From Flectonema sp. DT1601 (lineage: Eukaryota > Euglenozoa > Diplonemea > Diplonemida > Diplonemidae), in NCBI GenBank assembly GCA_964019425.1, contig OZ025832.1, positions 124,001 through 188,000 on the forward strand: DNA of 64,000 nt, written 5' to 3'. Position numbers and translations under genes: made by a program. Within the stretch, counting starts at the first letter, position 1, and each line of letters opens with the position of its first letter. The notes below the pieces were generated by a model. The model saw nothing but the letters and a program-made list of their open reading frames with translations, was not told the origin of the DNA and made no database searches. Below, piece by piece: positions 22,840 through 32,359 of the stretch.

Positions 22840-24150
22840 TTATCCTGAATGATCAATCGCTGCTTTCACAGACTCCTCAAAGAGAGCGCTATTACTTTCA
22901 GGCAGCTTCACAGATTCAAGAGCGTGGCATTTACTGAGAAAGCCATCACCAATAGTGGTGACACTACTAAGACCCACAAGGTCAAGAATAGTAATTTGTG
23001 AACAGTCAGACAAGAAACTATCACCAATAGTGGTGACACTACTAAGACTTGAAAGGTCAAGAATAGTAATTTGTTCACAGTAAGACAAGAAACAATCACC
23101 AATAGTGGTGACACTACTAAGACCCGCAAGGTCAAGAGAAGTAATTTGTGAACATTGAGACAAGAAATTAGCACCAATAGTGGTGACACTAGTAAGACCC
23201 ACAAGGTCAAGAATAGTAAGTTTTTCACAGTAAGACAAGAAATAATTACCAATAGTGGTTACACTACTAAGACCCGCAAGGTCAAGAACAGTAATTTGTG
23301 AATAGTCAGACAAGAAACTATCACCAATAGTGGTGACACTACTAAGACCCACAAGGTCAAGAATAGTAAGTTTTTCACAGTTAGACAAGAAAAAATTACC
23401 AATAGTGGTTACACTACTAAGACCCGCAAGGTCAAGAACAGTAATTTGTGAATAGTCAGACAAGAAACTATCACCAATAGTGGTGACACTACTAAGACCC
23501 ACAAGGTCAAGAATAGTAAGTTTTTCACAGTTACACAAGAAATAATTACCAATAGTGGTTACACTACTAAGACCCGCAAGGTCAAGAACAGTAATTTGTG
23601 AACAGTTAAACAAGAAACTATCACCAATAGTGGTGACACTACTAAGACTTGAAAGGTCAAGAATAGTAATTTGTGAACATTGAGACAAGAATTCATCTCC
23701 AATAGTAGTAACCAGTGAGATGTCTGTGCTGTTGGAATTTGAATTGCGGAAAGCAATCTGTTTGGCATCTGAAGGAAGCAGCTCACCGTCAACAGTGAGG
23801 CAACCATCTTCTGTGAATGTCGGGGTGTCCAGATATAAGTACTCCGTAATGTGGTCTCTCATCCAAAGAAGCAGCTTCTCACGTTTTGCATCATCAACAA
23901 ACCAGCTTTTACCGAATATCCTAAACTGCTTCGTCCACATTTCCAACTCGCTGTTTGCAACCACTCCATGATCTGCCAGCCGATCAGTTTCGCAAAGGGT
24001 ATCACCAGCAAACGAGAGTTCAACTTCCTCCGGATTGACATCCCATTCCCCAGCCGCCGCCGTCAACACGTCGATCACAACCGAATCAGCACCAGCCGTC
24101 ACTGTCACTGCGGGGAGTCCCCAATCCGGACACGTCACAAAAACTTGCAT
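22840..24150 (-). CDS. Ubiquitin-fold plus BspA-like leucine-rich-repeat protein, copy 3 (rearranged repeats)
   Basis: 436 residues. Residues 1-145 (ubiquitin-like fold and linker) and the capping tail match copies 1 and 2 almost exactly. The repeat domain has 11 units instead of 13, and most of them differ. Several alternate in a 50-residue pattern, one with DYSQITVLDLAGL and the next with CEKLTILDLVGL, a variant absent from copies 1 and 2. The repeat region has therefore been rebuilt while the flanks stayed uniform, as expected from unequal exchange or conversion among 75-bp repeats. The 5' leader lacks one T relative to the other copies. Confidence 0.9.
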   Translation of the reverse strand: MQVFVTCPDWGLPAVTVTAGADSVVIDVLTAAAGEWDVNPEEVELSFAGDTLCETDRLADHGVVANSELEMWTKQFRIFGKSWFVDDAKREKLLLWMRDHITEYLYLDTPTFTEDGCLTVDGELLPSDAKQIAFRNSNSNSTDISLVTTIGDEFLSQCSQITILDLSSLSSVTTIGDSFLFNCSQITVLDLAGLSSVTTIGNYFLCNCEKLTILDLVGLSSVTTIGDSFLSDYSQITVLDLAGLSSVTTIGNFFLSNCEKLTILDLVGLSSVTTIGDSFLSDYSQITVLDLAGLSSVTTIGNYFLSYCEKLTILDLVGLTSVTTIGANFLSQCSQITSLDLAGLSSVTTIGDCFLSYCEQITILDLSSLSSVTTIGDSFLSDCSQITILDLVGLSSVTTIGDGFLSKCHALESVKLPESNSALFEESVKAAIDHSG

Positions 24151-24508
24151 TGTTGCTTCTCTTTTGAATTACTATTTGCTGTGGGGTGCTAATATATGGC
24201 TGCTGTGTAAAGAATGTGTGGATGTTGTGTTCCAAACGCCAGGCGGCAACAATTATATAAATACGATCCCCATATTGAATCATGCCTGGGGCTTACCAAT
24301 ATAACTAATGTGTCCTCTCTCGTACTGCATATCATAAATGACGCGGTACATTCAAGAGTGTGAGCTTCGAAAGAAAGTCAACCCAAATACTGCCCTTCGC
24401 GATAATTTATAATTCTCCGTTGGGTCCCTGGAAATTTGATCTTCTCTGTTGTACACCACCTAAAAAAAGTTTTTCATTGTAGTAAAAACAAAAAGAAATA
24501 AAAGGAGA

Positions 24509-25343
24509 AACCCTAATTCCGCACAAAGTTTTTCAATATTCCGGATTTCAACAAAAGGTTTCGAAAAACCGCCAGCTCCAAACTACAGATATTGACTACT
24601 CAATAACATCTTTCACATGTTGTCTTAAATCAACTAAACAGACTCTCGACGTCGAGTGGGTCCCCACCAACGCAGAGCGACAGTCTTTTCCCCTTCCCTC
24701 TTTTATTTTGTATTTGGGTACAGACGTTTTTTCAACAGCAGTGTGCCTTCTTTGTTCCGATACCATGCTGGGGATGCGACTGTTGTGAGAAATTGATATC
24801 CTTGTTGTTGTTCCGCGTGGCATGTTAACAGTTCTACCCGAATATAGAATTTAGATTCCGGGTTCCCTAATTAGGGTCCTGATGCGATTGCGAAAAAGCA
24901 AAAAACGTTTTATATGTGGTTCGTAAAGGGTTTTCTGGCTAGCAGCGCCAAGCCCTATTGCAAGTGATTCTTTAACCCCCATTATACTTCACCCCCTCGG
25001 GAATTACCGAAACAAGATCAAAGGCTCAATTATATTTTTGGAAACAAAAAAAATGTCTCTAAAAATCCGACGAATTGTCCTCCAATCTGCCACTAACAGT
25101 GTGTTCAAGGAAGCTCGTCAAACCTCGATTCTGGGGATTATAAGGTCGACATGAATGTGGATCGCTGATACATTCGCAAAGCAACGGGGGATGTACCCTG
25201 TTGTAGAGGGAGTTGCAACGCTGCCAAAATGTGAAAGATGTTATTGAGTAGTCAATATCTGTCGTTTGGAGCTGGCGGTTTTTCGAAACCTTTTGTTGAA
25301 ATCCGGAATATTGAAAAACTTTGTGCGGAATTAGGGGTTTTCC

Positions 25344-25345
<2 letters not shown>
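24509..25345. mobile_element. Inverted-repeat structure at the right end of the array
   Basis: About 115 bp at 24509-24620 recurs inverted at 25226-25345. Shared features include CCTAATTCCGCACAAAG, ATTCCGGATTTCAACAAAAG and CCGCCAGCTCCAAAC. The outer ends read GGGAAAACCCCTAATTCCGC, and a similar end occurs alone near 54795. Between the arms lie the 75-codon ORF (minus) and a degenerate stretch at 25050-25225. Arms this long suggest a DNA-transposon derivative, but no transposase was recognised. Units 1 and 2 keep only the left arm. Confidence 0.5.
24596..24823 (-). CDS. 75-codon ORF of unknown function, unit 3
   Basis: Third copy of the frame at 16996, with one residue difference (EGRGKD for EGGGKD). 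Its 3' end overlaps the left arm of the inverted repeat. Confidence 0.35.
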   Translation of the reverse strand: MPRGTTTRISISHNSRIPSMVSEQRRHTAVEKTSVPKYKIKEGRGKDCRSALVGTHSTSRVCLVDLRQHVKDVIE

Positions 25346-25372
<27 letters not shown>

Positions 25373-25376
<4 letters not shown>

Positions 25377-25520
25377 GACGATGTAAAGACAATAACAACT
25401 TTAGGTATTGAAAAACAAATTAATACCAAAGTATTTGACTGAAAAAAAAACGCTTGCAGTTGTTAATCTAAGAAAAGGGAAGTGTAGAAAAAACGACAAC
25501 ATAAAAGGGGAAAAATATAT
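25373..25520 (+). repeat. Dispersed repeat family E, copy 3
   Basis: Follows a run of about 30 A. Shares CGATGTAAAGACAATAACAA and the tract containing AAAGTATTTGACTGAAAA with copies at 9382 and 52152. Confidence 0.5.
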
Positions 25521-25689
25521 CAGTCATTCTTTTTTTTTGCGACCAAAAAAACACAATTTTCTCACCGCCTGAGCAAGGTTACACGATATGTTACTTTTGC
25601 TCGATTTTTTATTTTTTGGAATCGGGGAGGGTGCGATCTGTAAAATTAGGCATAGGGATATACTTTTAAACATGGTAAGTGCTGCTAAA

Positions 25690-26415
25690 AAGAGATAAAC
25701 CTCTTTGCAAGATTTCCTTGGTACTAGCAACAGGTTACCCATTCTCGAAGCAATGTTAGAACACCACAGTAAGAGTGATATTGAAAGACTGTTTCGATTA
25801 GATAAAAATCCGAAGTCAGCTATATCGAATACTGTCACCAACTACATCGTGGAAATCCGGAAACCGGAGCCTCGCTCAGGATATCATCGAATAGTGGATG
25901 TCCGAGGCATCAGAACCAGACGAGTCACGCAAAGAACGCTGGGTAATAATTAAAGTCTTTAAGAGGTGGTGCAGACACCCGTATCAACATGCTTGGAGTG
26001 ATCGTATTTCATGTCATTGAGATTACGGAATATTTGTAGGATACCAACCTCAACTCGTTGACACTGTAGGTGGCATCTCACATGTCACAGGAAGCTTCAG
26101 GCTCATCAGAAGATCAGACTCAACGGCATTCCAAAATTGAAAGGATTGAAGCAACTGACTGAATTCGTATTATGTCAGTAATCCTATTCGTGTGCTTTCG
26201 GTCTATTCAACGTACGTAATAAATTGGAAAACCTGTTTCCCAACAATCTATCTGCTGCGGACTTGCGTGAAGAGGTGACATTCTTAGATTTTCAAAATGT
26301 TACGGAGGGTGCTGTCAAGTTGCTCAAGTCAGTTGAGAAAACACTTCCCCTTTGTAACTTCTTGCTCGCTTTCAAGAAGGAAGTACTTGTTTTCACCAGG
26401 CATCAGTATGCCTAA
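25690..26415 (+). pseudogene. Plus-strand degenerate coding stretch
   Basis: Several blocks on the plus strand look translated but lie in different frames: LPILEAMLEHHSKSDIERLF (25738 on), DESRKERWVIIKVFKRWCRH (about 25915 on), and AADLREEVTFLDFQNVTEGA (26251 on). The whole is the only long plus-strand coding-like region in a window of minus-strand genes, and it sits beside duplicated and inserted DNA. It may be a decayed mobile-element gene. I do not recognise it. Confidence 0.35.
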
Positions 26416-26513
26416 ATATACCGTGTGCTGCCCCAACATCCTTTTTCGTTCTTCTTACAATATTTGTTAAATGCAAAAAAAAAAAAAACTTTTTCCGGTT
26501 TTGGGGTGAAACT

Positions 26514-26732
26514 TTAACAATGCAAAAAGGGTTCGCGCGTTTTGCATCGTGGATCACTTGCGATGGGTAAGTTAACCAAAGTCCCTTCTTTCACAACATT
26601 TACAAGATCACCACTTGTGCTGTACACCTTACCAGGAGCATAGAGTGGAAGTGACTTTTTTGGTGTCAATATCCTCCCTGAACTCTTGCTACTAGAAGGT
26701 GAGGGATTTATGTCGGAAGCACACACACCCAT
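26514..26732 (-). pseudogene. Truncated copy of the kinase 5' end
   Basis: The first 63 residues equal the kinase at 12320 (MGVCASDINPSPSS onward), then the frame runs nine residues into unrelated DNA and stops. Identity extends from 26540 through the start codon and the upstream region to 26947, matching 12128-12535. Beyond the insertion at 12536-12990, similarity resumes to about 27125. All kinase, NHR-like and zinc-finger parts are missing. The break falls next to a repeat-E fragment (GTGAAACTTTAACAATGC). Confidence 0.85.
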
Positions 26733-27130
26733 ATTTCAATGATGTGATGGGTCTCCTGAAGTAGTGAGTTGCAGTATTAAATATTTGCTTTGTGTCGTAC
26801 AATTATCTCAGTGAAGTTAACAGCATATGGTGCTGTTAATGATTATAAAATAATATAATTTTCTTTTTTTTTTATAAATTAAAACAAAAAAGCTATAGCA
26901 CGTGTTGATGATAAAAAAAAAACAAAGAAGCTCTCTGGCAAAAATGTGGGGGGAAAAAATCCGAAACGCAAAAAAAAAAAAAAAAATAATGAACGACCAC
27001 TCGTCGCTAGTTTGTTGATTTTTAAAAAGAAAAAAAAAAAAAAAAGGGGGGTGATGAAAAAATAAGAATTTGATGGGAATAGTGATTTTCAAAACGAACA
27101 AGACATGATAAACAAAAGAAAACCCACACA
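26733..27130 (-). repeat. Duplicated kinase upstream region (empty site of the 443-bp insertion)
   Basis: Matches 12321-12535 and then 12979-13110, with an extra 50 bp at about 26990. It includes the single TGGCAAAAATGT site at 26936-26947. It lies between the importin gene and the LRR array, while the intact kinase lies on the other side of the array. Confidence 0.8.
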
Positions 27131-27143
27131 CAGATAGAGCCTT

Positions 27144-27225
27144 CGATCGCAGACAAGTATATACTGACGCACAGGCAAATAGATAACACTGTTTGCAGGT
27201 TCTTAATCTGAACAGTTTCTTTTAA
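27144..27225 (+). repeat. Dispersed repeat family A, truncated copy
   Basis: Begins GATCGCAGACAAGTATATAC, contains ACAGGCAAATAGATAACAC, and ends at GAACAGTTTC without hairpin or A tail. It lies just beyond the importin stop codon, in its presumed 3' untranslated region. Confidence 0.45.
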
Positions 27226-27251
27226 AAACACTTATCGCAATAATCTTAATG

Positions 27252-30200
27252 TCAAGCCAATGGAACACCAGCAGCATTCAAAATCTGCAGAATATCATGT
27301 GGCAGAGATTGGATCTGCTGTCTTGTCGCTGGATTCGCAGCGAGTGCCGCAAGAGCATCGCGAATGCTTGGCTTCAAGTCTTCATCAGTTGTAGACAAAG
27401 AGATAGCCCTGGCAAATGAACTGGCAAACGCCTGCGCATGTGGAATCACATCATCCGGAGACTGTTGCAACAAAGTGAATAGAGTTGTGTAAACATTTTT
27501 GTTCTCAGCAAAATCAGTTTTGAGAGGAATATGCTGCAACAGAGTAGGCAGAACTCCAGACAAGTGACAGGCATCTTTATTAACCCTAATTAGATGACAA
27601 ACAGCTGAGACTCCATTGTCCACTGCCTGGTCAAGTTGACCTTTTTTATTAATGGCACTGCCAAGGGCTGCTAGTAATTCAGGGAACTTAGGAACAGCAA
27701 CATTACCACAAGCAGAAACTGAAGCACCAGTTAAGTAACAAGCATTGCTGATGACTGGGGCGCTCTTTGATTTGAAAAATTGAAGACACACTGCGAGGAA
27801 TTGATCTGCTAAATCAGCAACTGCAGGACCCATCGCAGAACAAACCTCACCTAAAGTAGCAAGTGCCATGTGATGGTCTGAAGCAGGTCGATCACCTTGA
27901 AGGTATCGGTTGATAAGAGGCGCTATTTGATCAAATGTTGATCTGAATCCTGGTCCGTAAGCAGTCGCGATCTTATCAATCATAGCAAACACTCCGTCGA
28001 TTAAGAGTTGATCGTGATCATCTTCAAGGTCTTCTTCATCATCGCTGTCATCTGGAGTCATCTGACATATTCCTTGATTAGATAAAAACTTTATTATCTC
28101 TTCTGTAATTGCATCAATGTGATTGTGAAGTCCAACGCTACCTAATTTGTCAGCTAATTCCCCAACAGAGTCGCATGCCTGAGCAACAACTTCCTTCTCA
28201 TCGTCAATTCTCATTATTTGAAGTAATCCCATGATACCGTGATTTACTATCTCTCTCGTCTCTTCATGAAGTGTGTCGTTTGTTGGGGTTCCGATGATTG
28301 GAGTTAAAGTACCTCCGTGTTCTCTGTGTTTGAATAAGATCATGTGTACTATTGCTTCAATGCCGTTCTTCTTAACATGAACATCACAGTGAAGCATTGA
28401 TTTAATCGCGGTCATGCATGCCTTCTCAAAGAATGGTTGAAATGGTTGTGTTGACACTGATGCGAATATACCTAAGCAGTGAACAGCTGATGCCACAGCA
28501 AGGATGAGTTGGTTATTCATGTGAACAAATCCTTTGTCTCCCATACTACCAACGCTAGAGTCATCACTGAAATCATCATCTTGTTCTGCTTCAGGTAACT
28601 CAGCAAAAGGATGACTCGGAACATATTCCTGTTCATCATTTTCACAATCAATAGTAGCGAATAAATGAGGGATTAGTGTAGGCATTGCTTCATTCATTCG
28701 AGCAGGGTACAACTCTGCCATGTTGGCCCAAAGACCAAAGCTGAGCTCATTAATTTCATGAGACTCTAATGTGAGTCCTTGCTGTACTAGTCCCATAACC
28801 TCTTCAAAGAAAGGATCAAAAGTATTATTTCCTGAAGCATTAGCAACTACACCAATCGTGTCAGTAGCTCTCGCACGCAGTGGGAGCATTTCATCAGAAG
28901 TCAGTCTCAGTAATGGAATAAGAATTTTGTAAGTGTCAGATGCAAATGGTACGAATTCTTCTTTTATCGCTTCTGCGACACTTGAAATGGCTTGAATAGC
29001 AGTGCATCTTGCTCTCATACCATCAGCTCTACATTCAGTCGACGCTATTATTGATAATTTATTCATTAGGTTTACTGCATACGGCAATGCGTCTTGTTGT
29101 AAATTTTCAGCGTAAACGTCTACAAGATACGAAGCTTTTTCACGAATTTGAGGGCTTTGATCGGTCAGCAACTCAATACCAACTGGTAGAACGACTTGGT
29201 GATAATCTAAAATAGTTGGTTGTAAGTAATCAGCGAATAAACAACATGCAACTAAAGATGCTTCTTTTACCATTGGGTTTGAATCGTTGATACATAACTT
29301 TGTAATCTCGATAACGAAATCAATATTATCCATTAATAAATCACGACATCCACAGCTGAGTGAACCCATCGCGAGAATTGCTGCTTTCTTTGATAATGGT
29401 GAAGCATTTGGATTGCTCATAATTTCACTTTTAATCCATCCCATCATTGGAGGTCCAATCGCTGATGACGGCAAAGCTAACGACGCATCATGCAACAGAC
29501 TACTAGCAATCGCAACAGGTGATAAAACTTCGTCGTTCAACTGTAACACAGTAGTCGTGCAGTTTGGATCGCTTAATAGTTTCATAGCAACCTGACAGAT
29601 CGGCTCGACTAAATTGTTTTCTTTAACAAATCTTTTTCTATAACAAAGTTTACCTAAAGTGTAACAAGCTCTGTCTTTGTATCGAAGTTTTAGTTTGCTA
29701 TCTTCTGATCTGGCAATGTCTAGTGACAAGTTTGCAATGTGTAGAAGAGATTCTTTTTTTTTTTGAAATGACGGAGTTTCAAGGATATCATCAATCAATT
29801 CGAACGTCGTCGCAATCACGCTGTCATCTTGAATCTCTATTGAGGCTTGGAGTACTTGAAACATTGATGGCAACAACAAACTAATGACATCAGAATTAAG
29901 ATCCGCTTCTAAGATTATCGCACTCGCTGCCTTCAATGCTCGCAGTCTGATTCCCTGGTCTTGGTCTGTAAGACCTCCCTGAAGAAGTTTCGCAATGACC
30001 TCGCTGCTTTCAGTTAGTTTCTTTGATAGAGTTTGTGCACAGGCGTGTAGTAGTGTGATGACTAATTCTCTGTGTGCTGCTTCTGAACTTTGACTGCCTT
30101 GTTGAAAAAATTGAAATAATTCAGGCCATGTTCCGCTGGCAACCTCCGCCTTTGCTAGCATAGCAATGCAATGAGCGACTGCTAATCTGACTAGTCTGAT

Positions 30201-30476
30201 GGGTTCCTTCATAGCACTTCTTAGAAGTGATGCTTTTAATTCGGTTCTCATTGAGATTTCCAACTTCCTCCAGTGACCAACAATCTTCTTACGAAGAAGA
30301 ATGCTGCCTAAATTACGAACACCTTCGTTTGCGCTGTGTTCAAGTTGGGCGATTAATAATGGAACGGATTCTTTCTGTTTTAAAACTTCAGTGATGGCGG
30401 CTTCAGCCTGTACTCGAATGTCCTGAGCAGGGTTCATACATCCTGCAAGGATAGCTTCTAACTCTTGAGGCTGCAT
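27252..30476 (-). CDS. IPO4: Importin-4/Kap123-like karyopherin beta
   Basis: 1074 residues from ATG at 30476. A longer frame runs 44 codons upstream, but it crosses a pyrimidine tract and a CAG acceptor at 30492, so the start at MQPQELEAIL is preferred. The protein is a continuous HEAT-repeat solenoid. Residues about 1-70 match the importin-beta N-terminal region (LEAILAGCMNPAQDIRVQAE, then NLGSILLRKKIVGHWRKL). An acidic loop (DSDDEEDLEDDHDQ) precedes the C-terminal HEAT repeats, and the end (LPTLLQHIPLKTDFAE, then LLQQSPDDVIPHA) resembles importin-4. The family carries ribosomal proteins and histones through nuclear pores with Ran. Single exon, normal length. A KKKE stretch corresponds to an A-tract. 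Confidence 0.93.
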   Translation of the reverse strand: MQPQELEAILAGCMNPAQDIRVQAEAAITEVLKQKESVPLLIAQLEHSANEGVRNLGSILLRKKIVGHWRKLEISMRTELKASLLRSAMKEPIRLVRLAVAHCIAMLAKAEVASGTWPELFQFFQQGSQSSEAAHRELVITLLHACAQTLSKKLTESSEVIAKLLQGGLTDQDQGIRLRALKAASAIILEADLNSDVISLLLPSMFQVLQASIEIQDDSVIATTFELIDDILETPSFQKKKESLLHIANLSLDIARSEDSKLKLRYKDRACYTLGKLCYRKRFVKENNLVEPICQVAMKLLSDPNCTTTVLQLNDEVLSPVAIASSLLHDASLALPSSAIGPPMMGWIKSEIMSNPNASPLSKKAAILAMGSLSCGCRDLLMDNIDFVIEITKLCINDSNPMVKEASLVACCLFADYLQPTILDYHQVVLPVGIELLTDQSPQIREKASYLVDVYAENLQQDALPYAVNLMNKLSIIASTECRADGMRARCTAIQAISSVAEAIKEEFVPFASDTYKILIPLLRLTSDEMLPLRARATDTIGVVANASGNNTFDPFFEEVMGLVQQGLTLESHEINELSFGLWANMAELYPARMNEAMPTLIPHLFATIDCENDEQEYVPSHPFAELPEAEQDDDFSDDSSVGSMGDKGFVHMNNQLILAVASAVHCLGIFASVSTQPFQPFFEKACMTAIKSMLHCDVHVKKNGIEAIVHMILFKHREHGGTLTPIIGTPTNDTLHEETREIVNHGIMGLLQIMRIDDEKEVVAQACDSVGELADKLGSVGLHNHIDAITEEIIKFLSNQGICQMTPDDSDDEEDLEDDHDQLLIDGVFAMIDKIATAYGPGFRSTFDQIAPLINRYLQGDRPASDHHMALATLGEVCSAMGPAVADLADQFLAVCLQFFKSKSAPVISNACYLTGASVSACGNVAVPKFPELLAALGSAINKKGQLDQAVDNGVSAVCHLIRVNKDACHLSGVLPTLLQHIPLKTDFAENKNVYTTLFTLLQQSPDDVIPHAQAFASSFARAISLSTTDEDLKPSIRDALAALAANPATRQQIQSLPHDILQILNAAGVPLA

Positions 30477-30491
30477 TGTTAAAGGGTGAAC

Positions 30492-30516
30492 CTGATTACA
30501 AAAGAAAAAAAAAGTA
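30492..30516 (-). promoter_or_regulatory. Predicted trans-splice acceptor of the importin gene
   Basis: Reading the minus strand, a pyrimidine tract (nine T, then CTTTTG) leads to TAATCAG, 15 nt before the ATG. Similar pyrimidine-rich acceptors precede PTEN (34969), the second PP1 gene (42282) and the EF-hand gene (63218). No spliced-leader RNA is in the window, so trans-splicing is inferred from position only. Confidence 0.55.
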
Positions 30517-30637
30517 AAGTGAACTATGAAATTAGTTTTGCCAAATAAAAGAGCTATTTCGCTGTTATTAAATTTCCATATCTTAAGAAGTAACTGGCTG
30601 ATAGTCACACATTATCTAGTACAGGGTAGGAGGGGGT

Positions 30638-30796
30638 TCTTTTTAACTGTTCTGTTTTGTACCTAAAATACAAAATGTTTTGTATCATAAAACAACATAA
30701 AAACGATAATTTAACATTAGTTTTAGATACAGTGACTAGGTGTGATGCTTAAGTTAGCCTTTTTAAAGTGACTAAGATGTAGATACTTCGTTATGC
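30638..30796 (+). mobile_element. Short TSD-flanked element, family B, longest copy
   Basis: A 159-bp element with core TTTTGTACCTAAAATAC and GATACAGTGACTAGGTGTGA, extending further right than other copies (TTAAGTTAGCC and beyond). It is bracketed by an exact 32-bp direct repeat at 30606-30637 and 30797-30828, beginning CACACATTATCTAGTACAGG and ending GGAGGGGGT. Confidence 0.65.
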
Positions 30797-31576
30797 CACA
30801 CATTATCTAGTACAGGGTAGGAGGGGGTGGTGTTTGACCAATTATCAGTTTTATCTACAGAGGTTTGAGTCCCTACGACGTCCACTAAAAACATCTGTTT
30901 TGTAAAAAAAAAACAAAAAAAAAAATTGTTCGAAATATGTTTTTGTTTGTGTTAATTTTTTTTTTTTTTTTTTTTTTTTAAAAAGTTGAGTGCAGTAAAG
31001 CACTAATTACCATTTTAGGGAGTTGGAAAAAAAAAAAAAAAAAAAAGAAAAAAAAGAAATATCTGTTTGCTTGAAGCTATAGTCTATGCCCACAACAGAT
31101 AATTTATTCACAATAATAAAAAAGAAGAAAAAAAAAAAAAAAAAAACCGAAAACGCTAATTTTCAACAATTCAACAACAGGGGTATCTCTAAAAGAATTA
31201 CAGAGCCAATGAGAGATAGCCACCAAGTAAGGTTTTGACGTTGGTTATTTCCCTTGAAGAAAAAAGGCTAGAGGTAAATTGTTTTTTTTTTTTTTTTTTT
31301 TTTTTTTTTGCATGTAATAAGTACTTGTAGCGAAAAAAGAACGTTAGCAGCACACGTAAACCTCCTTTGGCTTTATCAGTTTAAGTCGGTTCACGGGTTT
31401 CGTGCACAAATAAAACATCACAGTGTCATATTACTATTTTCTGTATGGTTTTAAGCTAAAGCCAATTTTTTCTTTTTTTTTTTTTTTTTTTTTCCCCAAA
31501 AACTGTCATCAGCAGCGACAGCAATAGTCATAACTCACACAAAATTCCTGAAGGAAACCTGATTAGAATCCTAAGG

Positions 31577-32359
31577 TAGGACAGACAGTTGTCAAGCAGT
31601 GTCAACATGAAAATGAAATTGCGGGTTTGAGAGTTGCATACGACAGCTGCCCAACTGCTACCTTGGATTGGTCTTAAAATACTTCAGTCATTTTAACTCT
31701 CAACTTAATTCGTCAGCACGTAATAAATACGATGCTATAAATATCACAAAATAATATTAAAATGGAACGTTGAGGACGGCGGCGGAGGGGAAGACTGTTT
31801 GATTAGGTTCATACGAATATAAATCTCTGTATTGTATCAGAACTCTATAATAAAATTAAAAAAACTCACGACACAAGTGACTAAAATGTTAATACAGGCT
31901 AACACTCTACAATTGACGTACTTGCTCTACATTATAATCAATGATTCTAACTTAGCTGCATACATGTCTCTTTTTCCGTGTTGTCATTCAGTGCAGTACG
32001 GAATCGAGTTATTCAATTACGAATTAATAGTGAGCCTTGGGAAACCAAAACCAGGGTATAATGTAATACGGCAGAGTGTAGGTTTCGCCTATAGTCTCGT
32101 CAAGAAATAAACAATCTTTATAACAAATAAAAAATGAACATCTCTTAGTAAAGTTAGGACAATTGTCAAGCAGCGTCAACATGAAAATGAAATTGCGGGT
32201 TTGAGAGTTGCATACGACAGCTGCCCAACTGCTACCTTGGATTGGTCTTAAAATACTTCAGTCATTTTAACTCTCAACTTAATTCGTCAGCACGTAATAA
32301 ATACGATGCTATAAATATCACAAAATAATATTAAAATGGAACGTTGAGGACGGCGGCGG
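31577..32359. mobile_element. Family-C element between 205-209-bp direct repeats
   Basis: Direct repeats at 31577-31785 and 32155-32359 start near TAGGACA and end GAGGACGGCGGCGG. They are nearly identical. Between them is a 369-bp segment starting GGGGAAGACTGTTTGATTAG. About 240 bp of that segment recurs at 53401-53636. The arrangement looks like an insertion with an unusually long target duplication, or a recombination product. The direct repeats occur nowhere else in the window and no LTR-type protein is present. Confidence 0.6.

Larger units (their letters stand above)
13499..24969 (-). repeat. Three-unit tandem array (about 3.87, 3.87 and 3.73 kb) carrying LRR genes
   Basis: Three head-to-tail units: about 13499-17370, 17371-21242 and 21243-24969. 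Unit junctions read CAAGTGATTC joined to ACCTGAGAAAG. Units are nearly identical over several kilobases, differing at scattered single bases and in a T-run at about 14190, 18070 and 21943. Unit 3 is about 150 bp shorter because its LRR gene has two fewer 75-bp repeats. Each unit has, left to right, an exon-like segment, a small conserved ORF, the LRR gene, a degenerate coding remnant and a 75-codon ORF, all on the minus strand. The near identity points to recent duplication or ongoing homogenisation. Confidence 0.93.

Noticed and set aside
27200-27230. GAACAGTTTC as a possible spliced-leader RNA remnant
   Set aside because: Only a short match to the conserved CAGTTTCTGTAC part of euglenozoan spliced leaders, not extended on either side. 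It belongs to repeat family A, and no donor GT or Sm-like site follows.
30477-30608. 44-codon N-terminal extension of the importin frame
   Set aside because: It crosses a pyrimidine tract and CAG acceptor and encodes a Phe run. The HEAT-repeat start begins at the ATG at 30476.
31577-32359. Solo or paired LTRs of a retroelement
   Set aside because: The 205-209-bp direct repeats enclose only 369 bp with no protein remnant, primer-binding site or polypurine tract, and the enclosed segment matches a separate short repeat family.
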